DNA of 64,000 nucleotides from Podarcis raffonei. Taxonomy: Eukaryota > Chordata > Lepidosauria > Squamata > Lacertidae. Below are positions 13,001 to 22,104 of the stretch, piece by piece. A program made the translations under genes and the position numbers. Under the pieces are notes generated by a model, which had not been told where the DNA came from, ran no database searches, and saw only the letters and a program-made list of their open reading frames with translations. Within the stretch, counting starts at the first letter, position 1. Each line of letters starts with the position of its first letter. Location of the stretch: assembly GCF_027172205.1 (NCBI RefSeq), contig NC_070603.1, forward strand, positions 37,024,501 to 37,088,500, given 5' to 3'.

Positions 13001-16000
13001 CTTGGGCCAAGTATTACATTGAGAGGCCTTGGTGTCTCCCTGTTGGCAGACATCACTTCTGGGGTAGCGGGCCGGGTGTTTATTTGTGGCATGCTTCCAG
13101 CACGGCGAAAGTAAGGAAACTGGCTGAAAGGTAGTTTAAAAAAGAGATAGTTACTGCAATAGATAACTATACAAATTATACACTGTGTTCCACTGGTATG
13201 AAGTATACTAGACAGTTGCTTACACTTGACAATATTATGGAAGCCGTGTTATGGAGGCCCCAACGACATTTGAACTCTCGACCCCTTGTTTACAACCTTT
13301 AATAAGCCATTATAATTAATTCTCCCCCAATGCGCCTGTGATGCCAAGGAGTGGCCCGCAGATATTTGGATTTGTAGGAAGGTGACAGGAAGATTCTATG
13401 GATTTAAACAAACAACAAATAAGCCCTCCCTGAGGCTGGGTTTTAACACATTCAGACAAAAAAGCCAAGTGTATAAATACACTTGGGCTATGTACACATT
13501 GGCGGCACAAACCGCAGTGAGATAATTTCAAATCACATTTATAAATTGTTCTACACAACGGCGCGAGTGGGGATGTTTTCTCCAAATGTGCAATACCAGA
13601 TTTGTTTCCCCACCCCTGTAGCGCCCCCTGCCAAACTTCTGTTCAAAGAAACTTTTGCCTGCGCATGTGCTGTCATCAGTGCACGTGCATGCGCAAAGAC
13701 TGTACACACCTCAGATTTGCATTTTCAAATCAGACAGAAACTGCTTTGAGGGAAAACACATCCAACTGGAGTGTTTCTCGAGAAACTATAGGATACAGAT
13801 GGACTGTGATTAACGTTGTGTGTAAGGTAAAGGTAAAGGGACCCCTGACCATTAGGTCCAGTCATGACCAACTCTGGGGTTGCGGTGCTCATCTCGCTTT
13901 AGTGGCCGAGGGAGCCGGCGTACAGCTCCAGGTCATGTGGCCAGCATGACTAAGCCGCTTCTGGCGAACCAGAGCAGCGCACGGAAACACTGTTTACCTT
14001 CCCGCCGGAGCGGTACCTATTTATCTACTTGCAGTTTGACGTGCTTTCAAACTGCTAGGTTGGCAGGAGCAGGGACCGAGCAACGGGAGCTCACCCCGTC
14101 GCGGGGATTCAAACTGCCGACCTTCTGATCGGCAAGTCCTAGGCTCTGTGGTTTAACCCACAGCGCCACCTGCGTCCCCAACGTTATGTGTACTCATCTT
14201 CAAACACCAGCAGTGGAAACACACTGGAGCCAAGGTAAACAGTAGTGGGTGCATAGCCTTGTTAACATAGCATTATAGGTTTGGTTTTGTGGAAGGCTGA
14301 TAACATGCAAGGTGGCTATATTGGTCATGATAGTGATTTAAATTTAAAAGATTTGTATATCACCCTTCATAAAAAACAAGATTCCAGATAAACATGTTAA
14401 AAGTTCGTAATTCGGCAGTTATTGCAACTCGCTACAACACACACACATCTCTATGGAGAGCAATCCGTAAACCTATTATGCCTGCTCCTTACTGTTCCTT
14501 TTTCTAACTGGCATCCCAATAATATGTACCGTACTTCATGTGTTGTTGTTTTTTCATGTTATGTTTCTTTTGTTACTGTTGAAAGCCAATAAAATACATA
14601 ATTGTTTTAGAAATGAAATACAGCTCCAATAAAACTATAAACACAGACATAAAGCCAAGAGTGCACAGATAAACCACAAAATGCCTGGGTAAATAAATTA
14701 ACCTTTTTCCTGGCGCCATGATGACTGTGACGTGGGTGCCAGCCAAAGGAGTCTTTTTGGGGAGAACACCTTCTTCCTAGTTGGCAGCCTGAAGGAGGTT
14801 GCACCAGAAGAAGGGCATAACTTTATATCACAGCAAGATGAATATGAGAGTAGGCAGACACAGGAATACTTGGGTCTCAATCCATGTAGGGCACAGATGA
14901 GCAACCTGCAGCCCCCACCATGCCTTGCAGCTGTCCCATTCATCCATACCATCAGGTTCCCTTCCTTCCCGTTCTGTTTCTTCCTTATCCCCCCTCCCCC
15001 CCGGCTTTTAACAATATTTCCCCCTCTTTCCATGTAGACTGCTTCCAAACTGGGCATTTACTGTGAAATAGCAATGAGCCACCTGCATGTCGTTGCAAAC
15101 AAATCAAGCTCCTCCCATGTTGTCTGTGTTCATCTTCTTTCTTTTTTCAGAGCTCAGAAACGTAATCTTAAAAAAAAAAACACCACAAAAAACCCCACAG
15201 TGGAACAGCTGCACAGTTTCCCCAAATAGGATGACCCATGTGGCACAGCAATTCTGGCTTCTTAGAGCTTGTGTAGATTGTTCTAGCCATTTCCTTCTCT
15301 TTGGGGCATTTTTCCTCTCTGGGAATCACATCTAGCCCTTTAAATGTTCCCATTTCAAATGACATTGCATTTTTCTGTTTTCTTCTTCTTATCAGCTGGT
15401 TTTCTCTCATGCCATCCACAATTGCAGCCAGATGTTGAAATAAGGATCTAGAATCATTGTATTTTAATATTCTGCTGGAAGCTGCTCAGAGCGGCAGGGG
15501 AAACCCAGCCAGATGGGTGGGGTATAAATAATAAATTATTATTATTATTAGGCACCATGGTGGGAGCTGGGAGTCTGGCTCCCATGAAATTAGTCTACCT
15601 TTCCCCACAACACACACACATAGCATGTGTGGCCCTTAACAGATCAATCCCAAGGGAATACAGCCCTTGAGAAGAAGAAAAAGTTGTTTATGCCTAGTTT
15701 AAAGGTTCTAGGTAAGTAACAGCACTTGGACTCTGCTCAGAAACAACCGGGCGACCAGCACAGATCTTTTTAACCTATGCATCAAGAAGTGATCTGAACA
15801 AGTTGGGACACATCAACATTTTAGCAAATGTATCCTGCCCTAACGGAAGCTTCTGAACTGTTTTCAAAGGCAGTTCCGAATACAACCCATGGCAGGAATG
15901 CAACCTTGACAATACGCTGTTATTTACCAGGCTTCCTGAGAAAACAACAACCCATATTCTGTGTATGAAAGCAACATGGCTGCAGCACAACTTGTTTAAT

Positions 16001-19000
16001 GCATTAAGAAAGAGTATGGGGTTAAAGGAATAATCCTTTGGGGAAAGGACTTGCTGCAAAGTAGTAATATCACTGCTCTCGGCTTTGTGTCCTGCTAATG
16101 CAAAGCTTTCCAGACTTTTCATGTTGGTGACACACTTTCTGGACATGCATCATTTCACAACACAGTAATTCCATTCTACTAGCAAACTAGAGGTTAAACT
16201 AGCCCCTTTCCAGCCCCAGGAGGAGTGTAGGGAGTGTTTGTGCAACACACCTACACACTGCAGCCAACACACTAACGTGTCACAACACAAGAGTTTGGAA
16301 AGCTCTGTGCTAATGTCTTGAAACAGCTGGGAATATCATCTAATGGACTGGTAACTGCATCTCTTATCCAAGCCAATGAAGATACTTTCATCTCTGCTGG
16401 TGCTGGAGGCGAGATAAATTCATTTACCCAGGTGTGGCTGTATTCACAGATAAGTGCAATTATTGGTGAGTGTGAGGCGTGTACTAGCACAAAGTGAGGA
16501 GATTCCCCCCCAAAAAAGGGGTGCAAGCACTTTATCTGCTGGAGTCCTGAATGTTTGTAAGACAGTCCCCACTGCCTTTACTGCATGCAATCGCACAGGT
16601 TACATGCGGTTGGAACTGTTTGTTGTGCTTGCACAAACCTGCAGAGCGGCAGCTAGCCAGAAGATAATCCATCATAGCACATTGCCAGAGGGTTTTTTTT
16701 TTCCTGTCCCCAAACAAAATAATGCTTCTGTGCATCAATCATCTCCCAATTGCTGGGGCTCTGAAAAAGAGCCAGGGCACACAATGTGCCCATGTCATTC
16801 AGCAAAGCACAAGAGAAATACTGCTGGTCTTTGGTTAATGGGGCTGTGGCGCTGGCTATTCTTGGGAAACTTTCTGTCACTGAGAATTACTGAACTCCCA
16901 CTGAACCGCAATCACACGGGCATTTGTCACATATCTGTATCTCCATGACATTTCTGTAAGAATGAGGCCTTGATGATATCATAAGACTTCAATGTTGCAG
17001 TTCGGGAAAAGCCACCCATGGCAGTTTTTGTTTTTTGTTTGAGAAGGTTGGGAGAAAGAGAAGCAGAGATTTAACAGAACTGTTTGATAGAATCTGATGT
17101 TGAGAACAGGCACCCTCTACCATGTCGCCTTGCCCTCCTACAGCTACAAGGAAGACAGTTTTGAGACTGACTGCCGGATCCCCCGCGTCAGTTGTCTCTT
17201 CCCTCTTGGCAATACAGTATGCCTCTTGAAGCTCAAGAATTCGTTTTTGTTATTTATTTCATTTTGTTGAGAGTATAAAGTGTTCTTAATGTTAAATCAC
17301 CCCCCCTCCTTCCCCAAAAATTATGTAAACGGTTGAAGAATGCTCCTGCCTCACAGTGGCTCCATTCAGTGCCAGCACCGTTCACCCCAATGACTTTGTC
17401 TACCCGGTGGCACAATTTGGAGTACAGTAGTACCTCGGGTTACATATGCTTCAGGTTACAGACTCTGCTAACCCAGAAATATTACCTCAGGTTAAGAACT
17501 TTGCTTCAGGATAAGAACAGAAATTGTGCTTCGGCACAGCGGCAGCGGGAGGCTCCATTAGCTAAAGTGGTGCTTCAGGTTAAGAACAGTTTCAGGTTAA
17601 GAACGGACCTCCGGAACGAATTAAGTACTTAACCCAAGGTACCACTTGGGTATATAAATGGCAAGTGGTGGCGCTTGTTATGGTTTCTTCATGGGGCTGC
17701 AACATGCCACCTGGCCCTGAATAATGCATTCTAGGGAAGTGACCATTAAGCTTCCTTCCACACGAACTTTCGGAGGAGACTGGAGCTCTAAGTCGGAACA
17801 GGGATCCCTTCTAAACAACACGCTGTTCTAATAACTTCTAGACTACAAGGACCAGCACAGGAGAGAGAACTATTAGCATGCCCCAAAACAACAATGGTAA
17901 CTTGATCCACCACAGGACGTACTGCTGGAGCAACCCTTGATTTATATAGAGGCCTTGCATTTCTGCATTATCTTCCACCTCTTTTCAATAAACTTTAAAG
18001 GTTACTCTGTCTTTTGATATGTTCAGCACAAGGTCTAAGCTCATGCACAACTCTGACCCTAAATTAAATCTCGGACACGCCTGAGTAAATGCAATTGTAT
18101 GCACAGCCCTTCTGCAAACAGATCGAGCACCAGATGGCTGCCAAGTCCAGCAGCCTTAAAGTCGGGATACCAGTGTAAATAATTGTAGGTATGCAATTAA
18201 AAGGAGGAACGGCTTGTACTCCATAAGTGACAGGCTTGAACCCTCTCTGCAAAGAATGATTTATTGATTTAAACTGTGCTGGACATCTGGTAATGATTAA
18301 AGCTTTAGGTTGAAAGTACAGTTTTGAAACGACAATAGGGTTACCAGGCCAGTCAGTTAATTATCAGTTGATCACCTCTCACTTGATCACACCCAACTAT
18401 CCCATGAAACCACGTAAGTGGAAGTTTTTCAACCCCATGCCCCACCTTATGGGGCCACTTGTTAGCAAAAGCATGTGAGAATTGCAGTACTTACCCTTTA
18501 GCTCAGTGGTTCCCAAGGTGGCTGGTACTGCCCCCTGGGGGGCAATGGGATTACCCAGGGGTCACTAAGAGGCAAGAGGGCAACAGGGGGGGGGACAGAG
18601 GTGGGCCCCTCCAAGCGCTTTGATCACTTATTTACATTGACCAGGCTAAACACCTTCCTCCCTTCATATTTAAAGTTTTACTGCTCTTCTCCCTTTCAAG
18701 GCTGTTTCCTTTGGTCATGTTTGCATTCACAATTCTGAGTTGTCAGAAGTCACAAGATGGCTGCCAATTATTGACAATAGCTGTTGATTTTCTTCTAAAT
18801 TAGTTACTGTGCATCTGTGGTAGGTGAAGGTTGGCGCGTGTTTGCCCTCGTTGCCCATCTGCCGGCAGGTGAATAAATCTTTCCTATTCCAACAGGCTTT
18901 GGGGAACCGGCTGCTTTTAATGAAAGGGATGGTGCTGTTCTGATTTTATTGTAATTATTTGTGTGGTTTTTCATAGATTTTATATATGTATATACAGTGG

Positions 19001-22000
19001 TACCTCGGGTTACATACGCTTCAGGTTACATACGCTTCAGGTTACAGCCTCCACTAACCCAGAAATAGTGCTTCAGGTTAAGAACTTTGCTTCAGGATGA
19101 GAACAGAAATCGTGCTCCGGCGGCAGCGGGAGGCCCCATTAGCTAAAGTGGTGCTTCAGGTTATGAACAGTTTCAGGTTAAGAACGGACCTCCGGAACGA
19201 ATTAAGTACTTAACCCGAGATACCACTGTAGTTTTAATCTTTCAGTGTTCAATTATTTTTTTTAAATGATGGGTTTCCCCCTATGTATTTAGTGGTTCTA
19301 CTTTTTATCTGTAAGCCATGAGTCCCATCAGGGGAAAAGGCAGGGTGTAAATAAATGTAATAATCAAGGCCAGCAAGACCCATGGTCACAAATGATGGGA
19401 TTTGTACTCCCAAACAGCAAAAAACAGAGGCTACCCCCTCCTTGTCATCGAGCTGTTTAATCCACACCCAGGTCAAAACATATTTTAGAATTCAGTTTCA
19501 TTCTTTCAATAAACTGTTAAATAATTTGATCTGCAAATGATGCCTAGGCAATTGTTTCAACAGCGCAAGCATTTCCTCTTTCCAGGGGGAAAGATTCCCC
19601 CTTTTCTCTCCCTGCACAGTGTTCTTCAGGTTCTCCTAACCTTCCAGAGCAGAGTTGGGGGAGGAGAGAGGGGGAAAGCCCCATTGCGCTGACAGGAGCC
19701 CTTAAGATGGCTTCCACTAGCAGAAAAGGTTAGTTAATAGTTAATAATAACCAGTGCTTTTTTCTGGGGGGACGCAGGGGTACACATACCCCTAAACATT
19801 TTGTGAATCTTTGTACTTTTGTCCATTTACTGTATTTATTTTTCCCGATTTGAACTATAAAATGGTGATTTTCTTGAGTCAAAGTGAGAGTACCCCTAAA
19901 CATTTTTTAAAGAAAAAAGCACTTATAATAACAAGAATAATTTTATTACTTATACACAGCCCATCTGACTGGTTTGCCCCAGCCACTCTTGGCAGCTCCC
20001 AACATATTCAAAGCACAATAAAACCTCAAACATTGAACACTCCCCTCTAAAGGGCTGCCTTCAGATGTCTCCTAAAAGTCATATAGTTGAATCCAGCTCT
20101 GTGTTATGTAAATAGATATATAATTTATCATTACTATTCAATATTTATTTACCGTATTTTTTGCCCTATAGGGCGCACTGGCCCATAGGATGCACCTCAT
20201 TTTTTTGGGGGGGGGGAATGAATAAAAAAAAATATTCCCCCCCCCAGCCGCGGGGCTGGGGCGGGGGAAGCCCGAGCTTCCCCCGACCCCAGCCCCCAGA
20301 ACAGGCTGCTATCCGCAAGCCTTGCGAGCCCGGCGGCAACTCCCTCCTCCGGAGGGCACCCTATGCTCCGGGCTGCAGGCTGCCGCCCGCAAGCCTTGCG
20401 AGCCCGCGGGAACTCCCGCTGGGCGTGCAAGACTTGCGGATAGCTTCCTGAAGCCTGGCGAGCGAGAGGGGTCGGTGCGCACCGATGCCTGTCACTCTCC
20501 AGTCTTCAGCGAAAGCCTGCATTCGCCCCATAGGACGCACACACATTTCCCCTTCATTTTTGGAGGGGAAAAAGTGCGTCCTATAGGGCGAAAAATACGG
20601 TATATCGCACCTTTTCCCTTGACAGGGACTTAAGGCAGCTTACCAATAAAATAATAACAGCTAAAAACTTAGAAGAAAAAGCAACCATTAAAAAACAAGT
20701 AGAATTAAAACGATATAAATATATAAAACATTGATTAAAAACATACATATATAATTACAATAGAAATAGCGCTATTAATGTTAAAAAGAGGACAGTGAAA
20801 CCCCTAATGGAGTATTTGGTAGAAACTGAGCTGCAGTGGAATGGAAACAGTGCTGACTGCAATGAATATGGATCAGAATGGAAACTGCTGCTTTCCTACA
20901 TCCCTAGTTCTGTCCTTCCGTTATAGACAGATGCAAGAAGTGTCAGCAGTGTTCTAGAACATTGTGCTGCTTCCTTTCTATCCCTTCAATCAAGGGGAAC
21001 GGAGAGGAAGGAACCCCAGGAAATGGAACAAAAAAACTGCATGCCTCAAATAATAATAGCATGCACTTCTTGGCAGCGTTGAGGGCTACAACCACCACCA
21101 GGCAGCAAGCATTATTTGTCTTCATGTGCTCATAGCAGCAAGAGGCTTCTCCCACATAGGACAGAAAATTCTCTACAGGCACCCTTCACAAATGGGTTAA
21201 CTATGGGAGAGCTAAAGGGCATTTCCAAGTGAGAACTAAAAGGGCTTTACTGCAGCCAGTATGTACCCTTTTCTGTATTTCTCAGCCTGTATTTTTAAGC
21301 ATTGGTATGCAACATATGATTAATCCCGAGTGTCTGAAAAAATTAAGGGGCACAGCTATTTCCACTTACTATTAGTTACAGCAGAAGTAATTTGCTTTAA
21401 ATTTTTAGATACCTCATGTTCACTGCATATCCTTAATTCTTATCTGGGGGGGGGCAGGACTTCTTGTCATTTAACTCAATGAATTAGTTGGTTTTTCATT
21501 ATTTCCTCTTATATCTGCATAAACTCACTATAAATCTCCCCCTTTGGGACATTATTTCAGGAATGTAGTCATTATAAGTGAGTTGATGTATTTCAGTTTA
21601 CAAATAGCTGTTCTCATTCAACCTGTGTGTGATGCTAAGTGAGCCTTTTATAGATACAGACAGAGATTATGTGAAAGGCGTATGAAAGTTGCTGTTGGTT
21701 ATGATGAAGCCAACACTTCTGAATTAATTCATTTGAAGCCCTACCTGGAAACGTACCAATCAAGACTTTGCAAGGATTGCTGGCTATGGCCCTGCGGATA
21801 AAAGTGAGCCACTGACAGAGAAAATATTATCTTAACTTATATTATGCAATAGTTTTACGTGTCCATAAGAGAGATTACATGGGTAAGTATGATACACTAT
21901 GCATTTCAGTATAAGGAAAGACCAGCTAAGCTTATCAGAGGAAGCAACACATGAGGTTCATCTGAAAAGGAGAGGGGTCTCCTCTTACCTGTATGGATAT

Positions 22001-22104
22001 TTTTCAGTAAAGCCAATGTAGGCAGCAAAAGAGAGAACAAGGAACAAGAAGCCTATGAGAAGCAGCCTGGTTCCCCTAGGACACCACCTTCTGATTGATC
22101 TCAT
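1252..22104 (-). CDS. ST6GALNAC1: ST6GALNAC1, alpha-N-acetylgalactosaminide alpha-2,6-sialyltransferase 1 (nine coding exons)
   Basis: This is a Golgi type II membrane enzyme that transfers sialic acid from CMP-Neu5Ac in alpha-2,6 linkage to O-linked GalNAc on mucins, making sialyl-Tn. The spliced CDS joins 21989-22104, 12304-13123, 10967-11135, 7713-7884, 6072-6210, 5202-5305, 3409-3498, 2450-2549 and 1252-1422. It sums to 1881 bases, i.e. 626 residues plus stop, and every junction is GT-AG with compatible phase. Residues 1-12 are a short basic cytosolic tail, about 13-33 a signal anchor, and about 40-320 a long low-complexity stem. The L sialylmotif is at about 397-441 ([13 protein letters not shown], then [11 protein letters not shown]), the S motif at about 552-576 (YRPTTG, then VSAYGY) and motif III at 585-590 (SDHYYD). 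The VS region is at 602-619 (HDFDLE, then KKLHDSG). The long stem separates it from ST6GALNAC2, and the human protein is about 600 residues. The chosen ATG has A at -3. The reading frame looks intact. Confidence 0.95.
1474..1517. repeat. (TAA)n microsatellite
   Basis: About 14 tandem ATA/TAA units in intron 8 of ST6GALNAC1, close to the acceptor of exon 9. It could be the worn tail of a LINE, but no LINE body is recognisable beside it. Confidence 0.9.
1667..1707. repeat. (GT)n microsatellite
   Basis: About 20 GT units in intron 8 of ST6GALNAC1. Confidence 0.95.
2450..2549 (-). CDS. ST6GALNAC1: ST6GALNAC1 coding exon 8 (S sialylmotif, first half)
   Basis: The acceptor ATACTTCAG precedes codons for [10 protein letters not shown], then [20 protein letters not shown] and CDQ, with donor GTAAGAAG. 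This is the S sialylmotif that binds donor and acceptor substrates. The exon was found only by splice-aware reading. Confidence 0.95.
2755..2980. mobile_element. Tigger/pogo-like MITE, copy A
   Basis: The element begins CAGTGGTACCTCGGGTTA and ends TAACCCAAGGTACCACTG as an inverted repeat, flanked by TA on both sides. That is the target-site pattern of Tc1/mariner-pogo elements. The interior repeats stretches related to the terminus. There is no transposase. It lies in intron 7 of ST6GALNAC1. Confidence 0.85.
3072..3218. mobile_element. Short non-autonomous DNA element (GTGCCGGAACTCAC family)
   Basis: The ends are loosely inverted (TTCTAGAAAAAG / CTGAAAAAAG), with an interior containing AGGTGCCGGAACTCACC and, inverted, GGTACCAGTGAGTTCTGG. 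A related element seems to lie at 19750-19917. Family assignment is uncertain (hAT-like suspected). Confidence 0.45.
3409..3498 (-). CDS. ST6GALNAC1: ST6GALNAC1 coding exon 7
   Basis: The exon lies between acceptor TTCCGTTCCCAG and donor GTATGTGG. It encodes [10 protein letters not shown], then [14 protein letters not shown] plus two bases of Arg. The segment [11 protein letters not shown] is highly conserved in the ST6GALNAC1/2 pair. Confidence 0.94.
3805..4495 (-). mobile_element. 5'-truncated L2-clade LINE, 3' end of ORF2 and tail
   Basis: Reading the minus strand gives [20 protein letters not shown], then [44 protein letters not shown] and [11 protein letters not shown]. This is the same family as the large L2 at 35.4-44.8 kb. 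The reading is split over two frames. The A/T-rich tail is the (AAT)n run at 3805-3845. It sits in intron 6 of ST6GALNAC1. Confidence 0.88.
4722..4934. mobile_element. Tigger/pogo-like MITE, second subfamily
   Basis: TA-flanked element of 213 bases with termini CAGTGGAACCTCGGTTGTC / GACAACCAAGGTTCCACTG. The interior repeats TTTCGGAAGT-like blocks. It lacks transposase coding sequence and lies in intron 6 of ST6GALNAC1. Confidence 0.85.
5202..5305 (-). CDS. ST6GALNAC1: ST6GALNAC1 coding exon 6
   Basis: The acceptor TTTCCTAG leads into [20 protein letters not shown], matching the human YLHFLEGTRDYEW segment. The exon ends LDGY plus GG before GTAAGAG. The phase fits exon 7. Confidence 0.94.
5612..5800. 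mobile_element. GC-rich GGCGGAGGAAGG repeat, partial
   Basis: The block starts CACTGGCGGAGGAAGG and contains GTCTGCCCCGGGTGTCA and GAGGTGACATTGC, closely matching the start of the MITE at 28256. Its right end is not defined. It lies in intron 5 of ST6GALNAC1. Confidence 0.45.
6072..6210 (-). CDS. ST6GALNAC1: ST6GALNAC1 coding exon 5 (L sialylmotif, second half)
   Basis: The exon encodes [20 protein letters not shown], then GFTAYS, and ends GFKKIPMGK before donor GTAACG. The acceptor is TTTTTGGCCAG. It has no long open frame of its own and was found by translation and by matching the human exon order ([12 protein letters not shown]). Confidence 0.94.
6622..6663. repeat. (GA)n microsatellite
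   Basis: Tandem GA run with one GCGC interruption in intron 4 of ST6GALNAC1. Confidence 0.95.
6931..7004. repeat. Compound (GT)n(GA)n microsatellite
   Basis: About 15 GT units run directly into about 22 GA units in intron 4 of ST6GALNAC1. Confidence 0.95.
7061..7463 (-). mobile_element. Solo LTR of an endogenous retrovirus (fossil)
   Basis: Read on the minus strand, this block of about 400 bases begins TGAAGGAT and ends ATCCTTCA. It carries a TATAAAAGG box, then an AATAAA signal about 70-80 bases further on, the usual U3-R-U5 layout of a retroviral LTR. A six-base GTACTG repeat lies on both sides. No internal viral region adjoins it, so it appears to be a solo LTR left by recombination. A gammaretrovirus-like source is a guess from length and layout. 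It lies in intron 4 of ST6GALNAC1. Confidence 0.7.
7713..7884 (-). CDS. ST6GALNAC1: ST6GALNAC1 coding exon 4 (L sialylmotif, first half)
   Basis: Acceptor TTTGTCTTTCAG and donor GTAAGAGG bound a 172-base exon. It encodes [12 protein letters not shown] through [20 protein letters not shown] and DSHDYVF plus two bases of Arg. This is the CMP-sialic acid binding L motif with its invariant Cys. Confidence 0.96.
8675..8825 (+). mobile_element. tRNA-derived SINE with CR1-type tail
   Basis: A worn tRNA-like head has an A-box-like region (GTAGTTGGTACAGAAGGAGA) and a B box in GGTTTCGAGCCCC. It is followed by CCTGCATTGCAGGGGG, then GGACTAGATGACC and CCCTTCCAACTCTAC, which is the 3' end signature of CR1 LINEs. 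CR1-mobilised tRNA SINEs are known in reptiles. It lies in intron 3 of ST6GALNAC1. Confidence 0.75.
8865..9020 (-). mobile_element. LINE (CR1/L2 group) 3' tail remnant
   Basis: The pattern TTTATTTTTATTTTTTAAAT, then ATATACTGCTTAA, a tract of A-rich repeats and TAAATGCCTGCTGG resembles the antisense 3' UTR of old CR1/L2-group LINEs. No coding remnant is readable, so the family is uncertain. Confidence 0.45.
9787..9920. mobile_element. Palindromic hAT-type MITE, diverged copy
   Basis: The left half (CCAAACTGGGGTTTCCAGCTG, then ACTACAATTCCCATCA) is mirrored by the right half (GGGAGTTGTAGT, then CAGCTGGAGACCC). It belongs with the better preserved copy at 29465. It lies in intron 3 of ST6GALNAC1. 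Confidence 0.7.
10345..10585 (-). mobile_element. tRNA-derived SINE with L2/MIR-like tail
   Basis: Read on the minus strand it starts GTAGTGGTTAAGAGCGGTAG with a B box in CCGGGTTCGCTTCCC. It then runs through TCACCTCACAGAGTGTTTG to a tail with TTAGCCGCTTTGAGACTCC. This head-plus-CORE/L2-tail layout is shared with MIR-type SINEs. It lies in intron 3 of ST6GALNAC1. Confidence 0.7.
10592..10765 (-). mobile_element. 3' end fragment of the LINE found at 27.7-29.1 kb
   Basis: The block from CCACCTGTCTCAAGAGACAA to GCTGTGGCTGCAGAGACCGG is the reverse complement of a diverged version of 29030-29140. That stretch is the C-terminal/3' end of the LINE at 27.7-29.1 kb. Confidence 0.5.
10967..11135 (-). 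CDS. ST6GALNAC1: ST6GALNAC1 coding exon 3
   Basis: The exon starts at [10 protein letters not shown] after a TTTTGAG acceptor and ends FMELNYS plus T before donor GTGAGTAA. The segment [15 protein letters not shown], then SEWERLDHF, closely matches the region just before the catalytic domain in mammalian ST6GALNAC1. It begins in phase 0 and ends with one base of a Leu codon completed by exon 4. Confidence 0.95.
12304..13123 (-). CDS. ST6GALNAC1: ST6GALNAC1 coding exon 2 (stem)
   Basis: This unusually long 820-base exon encodes about 273 residues rich in K, E, T, P, A, N and S with no fold evident, as expected of the luminal stem of this enzyme. The acceptor CTACCTTTCAG precedes codons for [10 protein letters not shown]. 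The exon ends in NSTPAS before donor GTGAGTTG. The C-terminal part ([19 protein letters not shown]) resembles the conserved stem end of mammalian ST6GALNAC1. Asn-X-Ser/Thr sequons such as NAT and NVS are present. Confidence 0.93.
13824..14179 (-). mobile_element. Sauria-type SINE, copy 1
   Basis: On the minus strand the element starts GGGACGCAGGTGGCGCTGTG. It has a tRNA-like head with A box (TGTGGGTTAAACCACAGAGC) and B-box-like region, a conserved central body, and a Bov-B-like 3' end closing in CTTTACCTTTAC. Target duplications AACGTTGTGTGT (13812-13823) and AACGTTATGTGT (14180-14191) differ at one base. It lies in intron 1 of ST6GALNAC1. Confidence 0.9.
15435..15551 (+). mobile_element. LINE (CR1/L2 group) 3' tail
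   Basis: The phrase GGAAGCTGCTCAGAGCGGC, then GGGGAAACCCAGCCAGATGG and GGGGTATAAATAATAAA followed by (ATT)n is the 3' UTR end of an L2-type LINE common in squamates. The 5' part is absent. Confidence 0.65.
17425..17647. mobile_element. Tigger/pogo-like MITE, copy B
   Basis: Starts CAGTAGTACCTCGGGTTAC after TA and ends near AACCCAAGGTACCACT. It is the reverse orientation of copy A and shares its interior blocks (TTAGCTAAAGTGGTGCTTCA). It lies in intron 1 of ST6GALNAC1. Confidence 0.85.
18995..19228. mobile_element. Tigger/pogo-like MITE, copy C
   Basis: TA-flanked; termini CAGTGGTACCTCGGGTTAC and TAACCCGAGATACCACTG. It carries a duplicated ACATACGCTTCAGGTT unit near its left end, absent from copies A and B. 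It lies in intron 1 of ST6GALNAC1. Confidence 0.87.
19750..19917. mobile_element. Short inverted-repeat element (AGTGCTTTTTTCT termini)
   Basis: The ends AGTGCTTTTTTCT and AGAAAAAAGCACT are exact inverted repeats of 13 bases. The interior repeats TACCCCTAAACATTTT twice. No target duplication could be fixed. It looks like a small non-autonomous DNA element. Confidence 0.6.
19925..20095 (-). mobile_element. LINE (CR1/L2 group) 3' tail, antisense
   Basis: ATTTTATTACTTATACACAG, then CCCATCTGACTGG, CCCCAGCCACTCTTGGCAGC and AGGGCTGCCTTCAGATGTC is the antisense version of the tail family at 15435, with a short C-terminal coding remnant. Confidence 0.6.
20152..20600. mobile_element. MITE with CCGTATTTTT termini, copy 1
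   Basis: Bounded by TA. Termini CCGTATTTTTTGCCCTATAG and CTATAGGGCGAAAAATACGG are inverted repeats of about 20 bases. The GC-rich interior has an inner inverted pair GCTATCCGCAAG / CTTGCGGATAGC. Tc1/mariner-type target preference is suggested by the TA. It lies in intron 1 of ST6GALNAC1. Confidence 0.85.
20601..20830 (-). mobile_element. A/T-rich LINE tail remnant
   Basis: GGCAGCTTACCAATAAAAT followed by A-rich runs resembles an antisense CR1/L2-group 3' UTR. No coding part is readable. Confidence 0.4.
21989..22104 (-). CDS. ST6GALNAC1: ST6GALNAC1 coding exon 1 (cytosolic tail and signal anchor)
   Basis: This exon encodes 38 codons plus two bases. It starts [19 protein letters not shown], a short basic tail followed by a hydrophobic anchor, and ends in KYPY plus AG before the donor GTAAGAGG. 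The phase matches the first base of the stem exon at 13123. The ATG context on the coding strand is AAACCATGAG, a good vertebrate start. No CpG island or clear TATA box was seen just upstream, so the promoter is not placed. Confidence 0.92.

Larger units (their letters stand above)
13124..21988 (-). other. ST6GALNAC1 intron 1
   Basis: Intron of about 8.9 kb between the anchor exon and the stem exon. Besides the SINE, LINE tails, Tigger-like MITEs and other elements listed separately, the stretches 14180-15430, 15560-17420 and 20830-21988 hold no gene or RNA that I can support. A short palindromic remnant (CAGTGGTTCCCAAGG) lies near 18507. Confidence 0.7.

Noticed and set aside
12575-13134. 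Several plus-strand frames over the ST6GALNAC1 stem exon
   Set aside because: They are shadows of the minus-strand exon, which has correct splice sites and homology.
13880-14128. Plus-strand frames inside Sauria SINEs (also at 45007, 56396, 59393)
   Set aside because: Nearly identical peptides recur in every SINE copy; they are repeat-derived and not genes.
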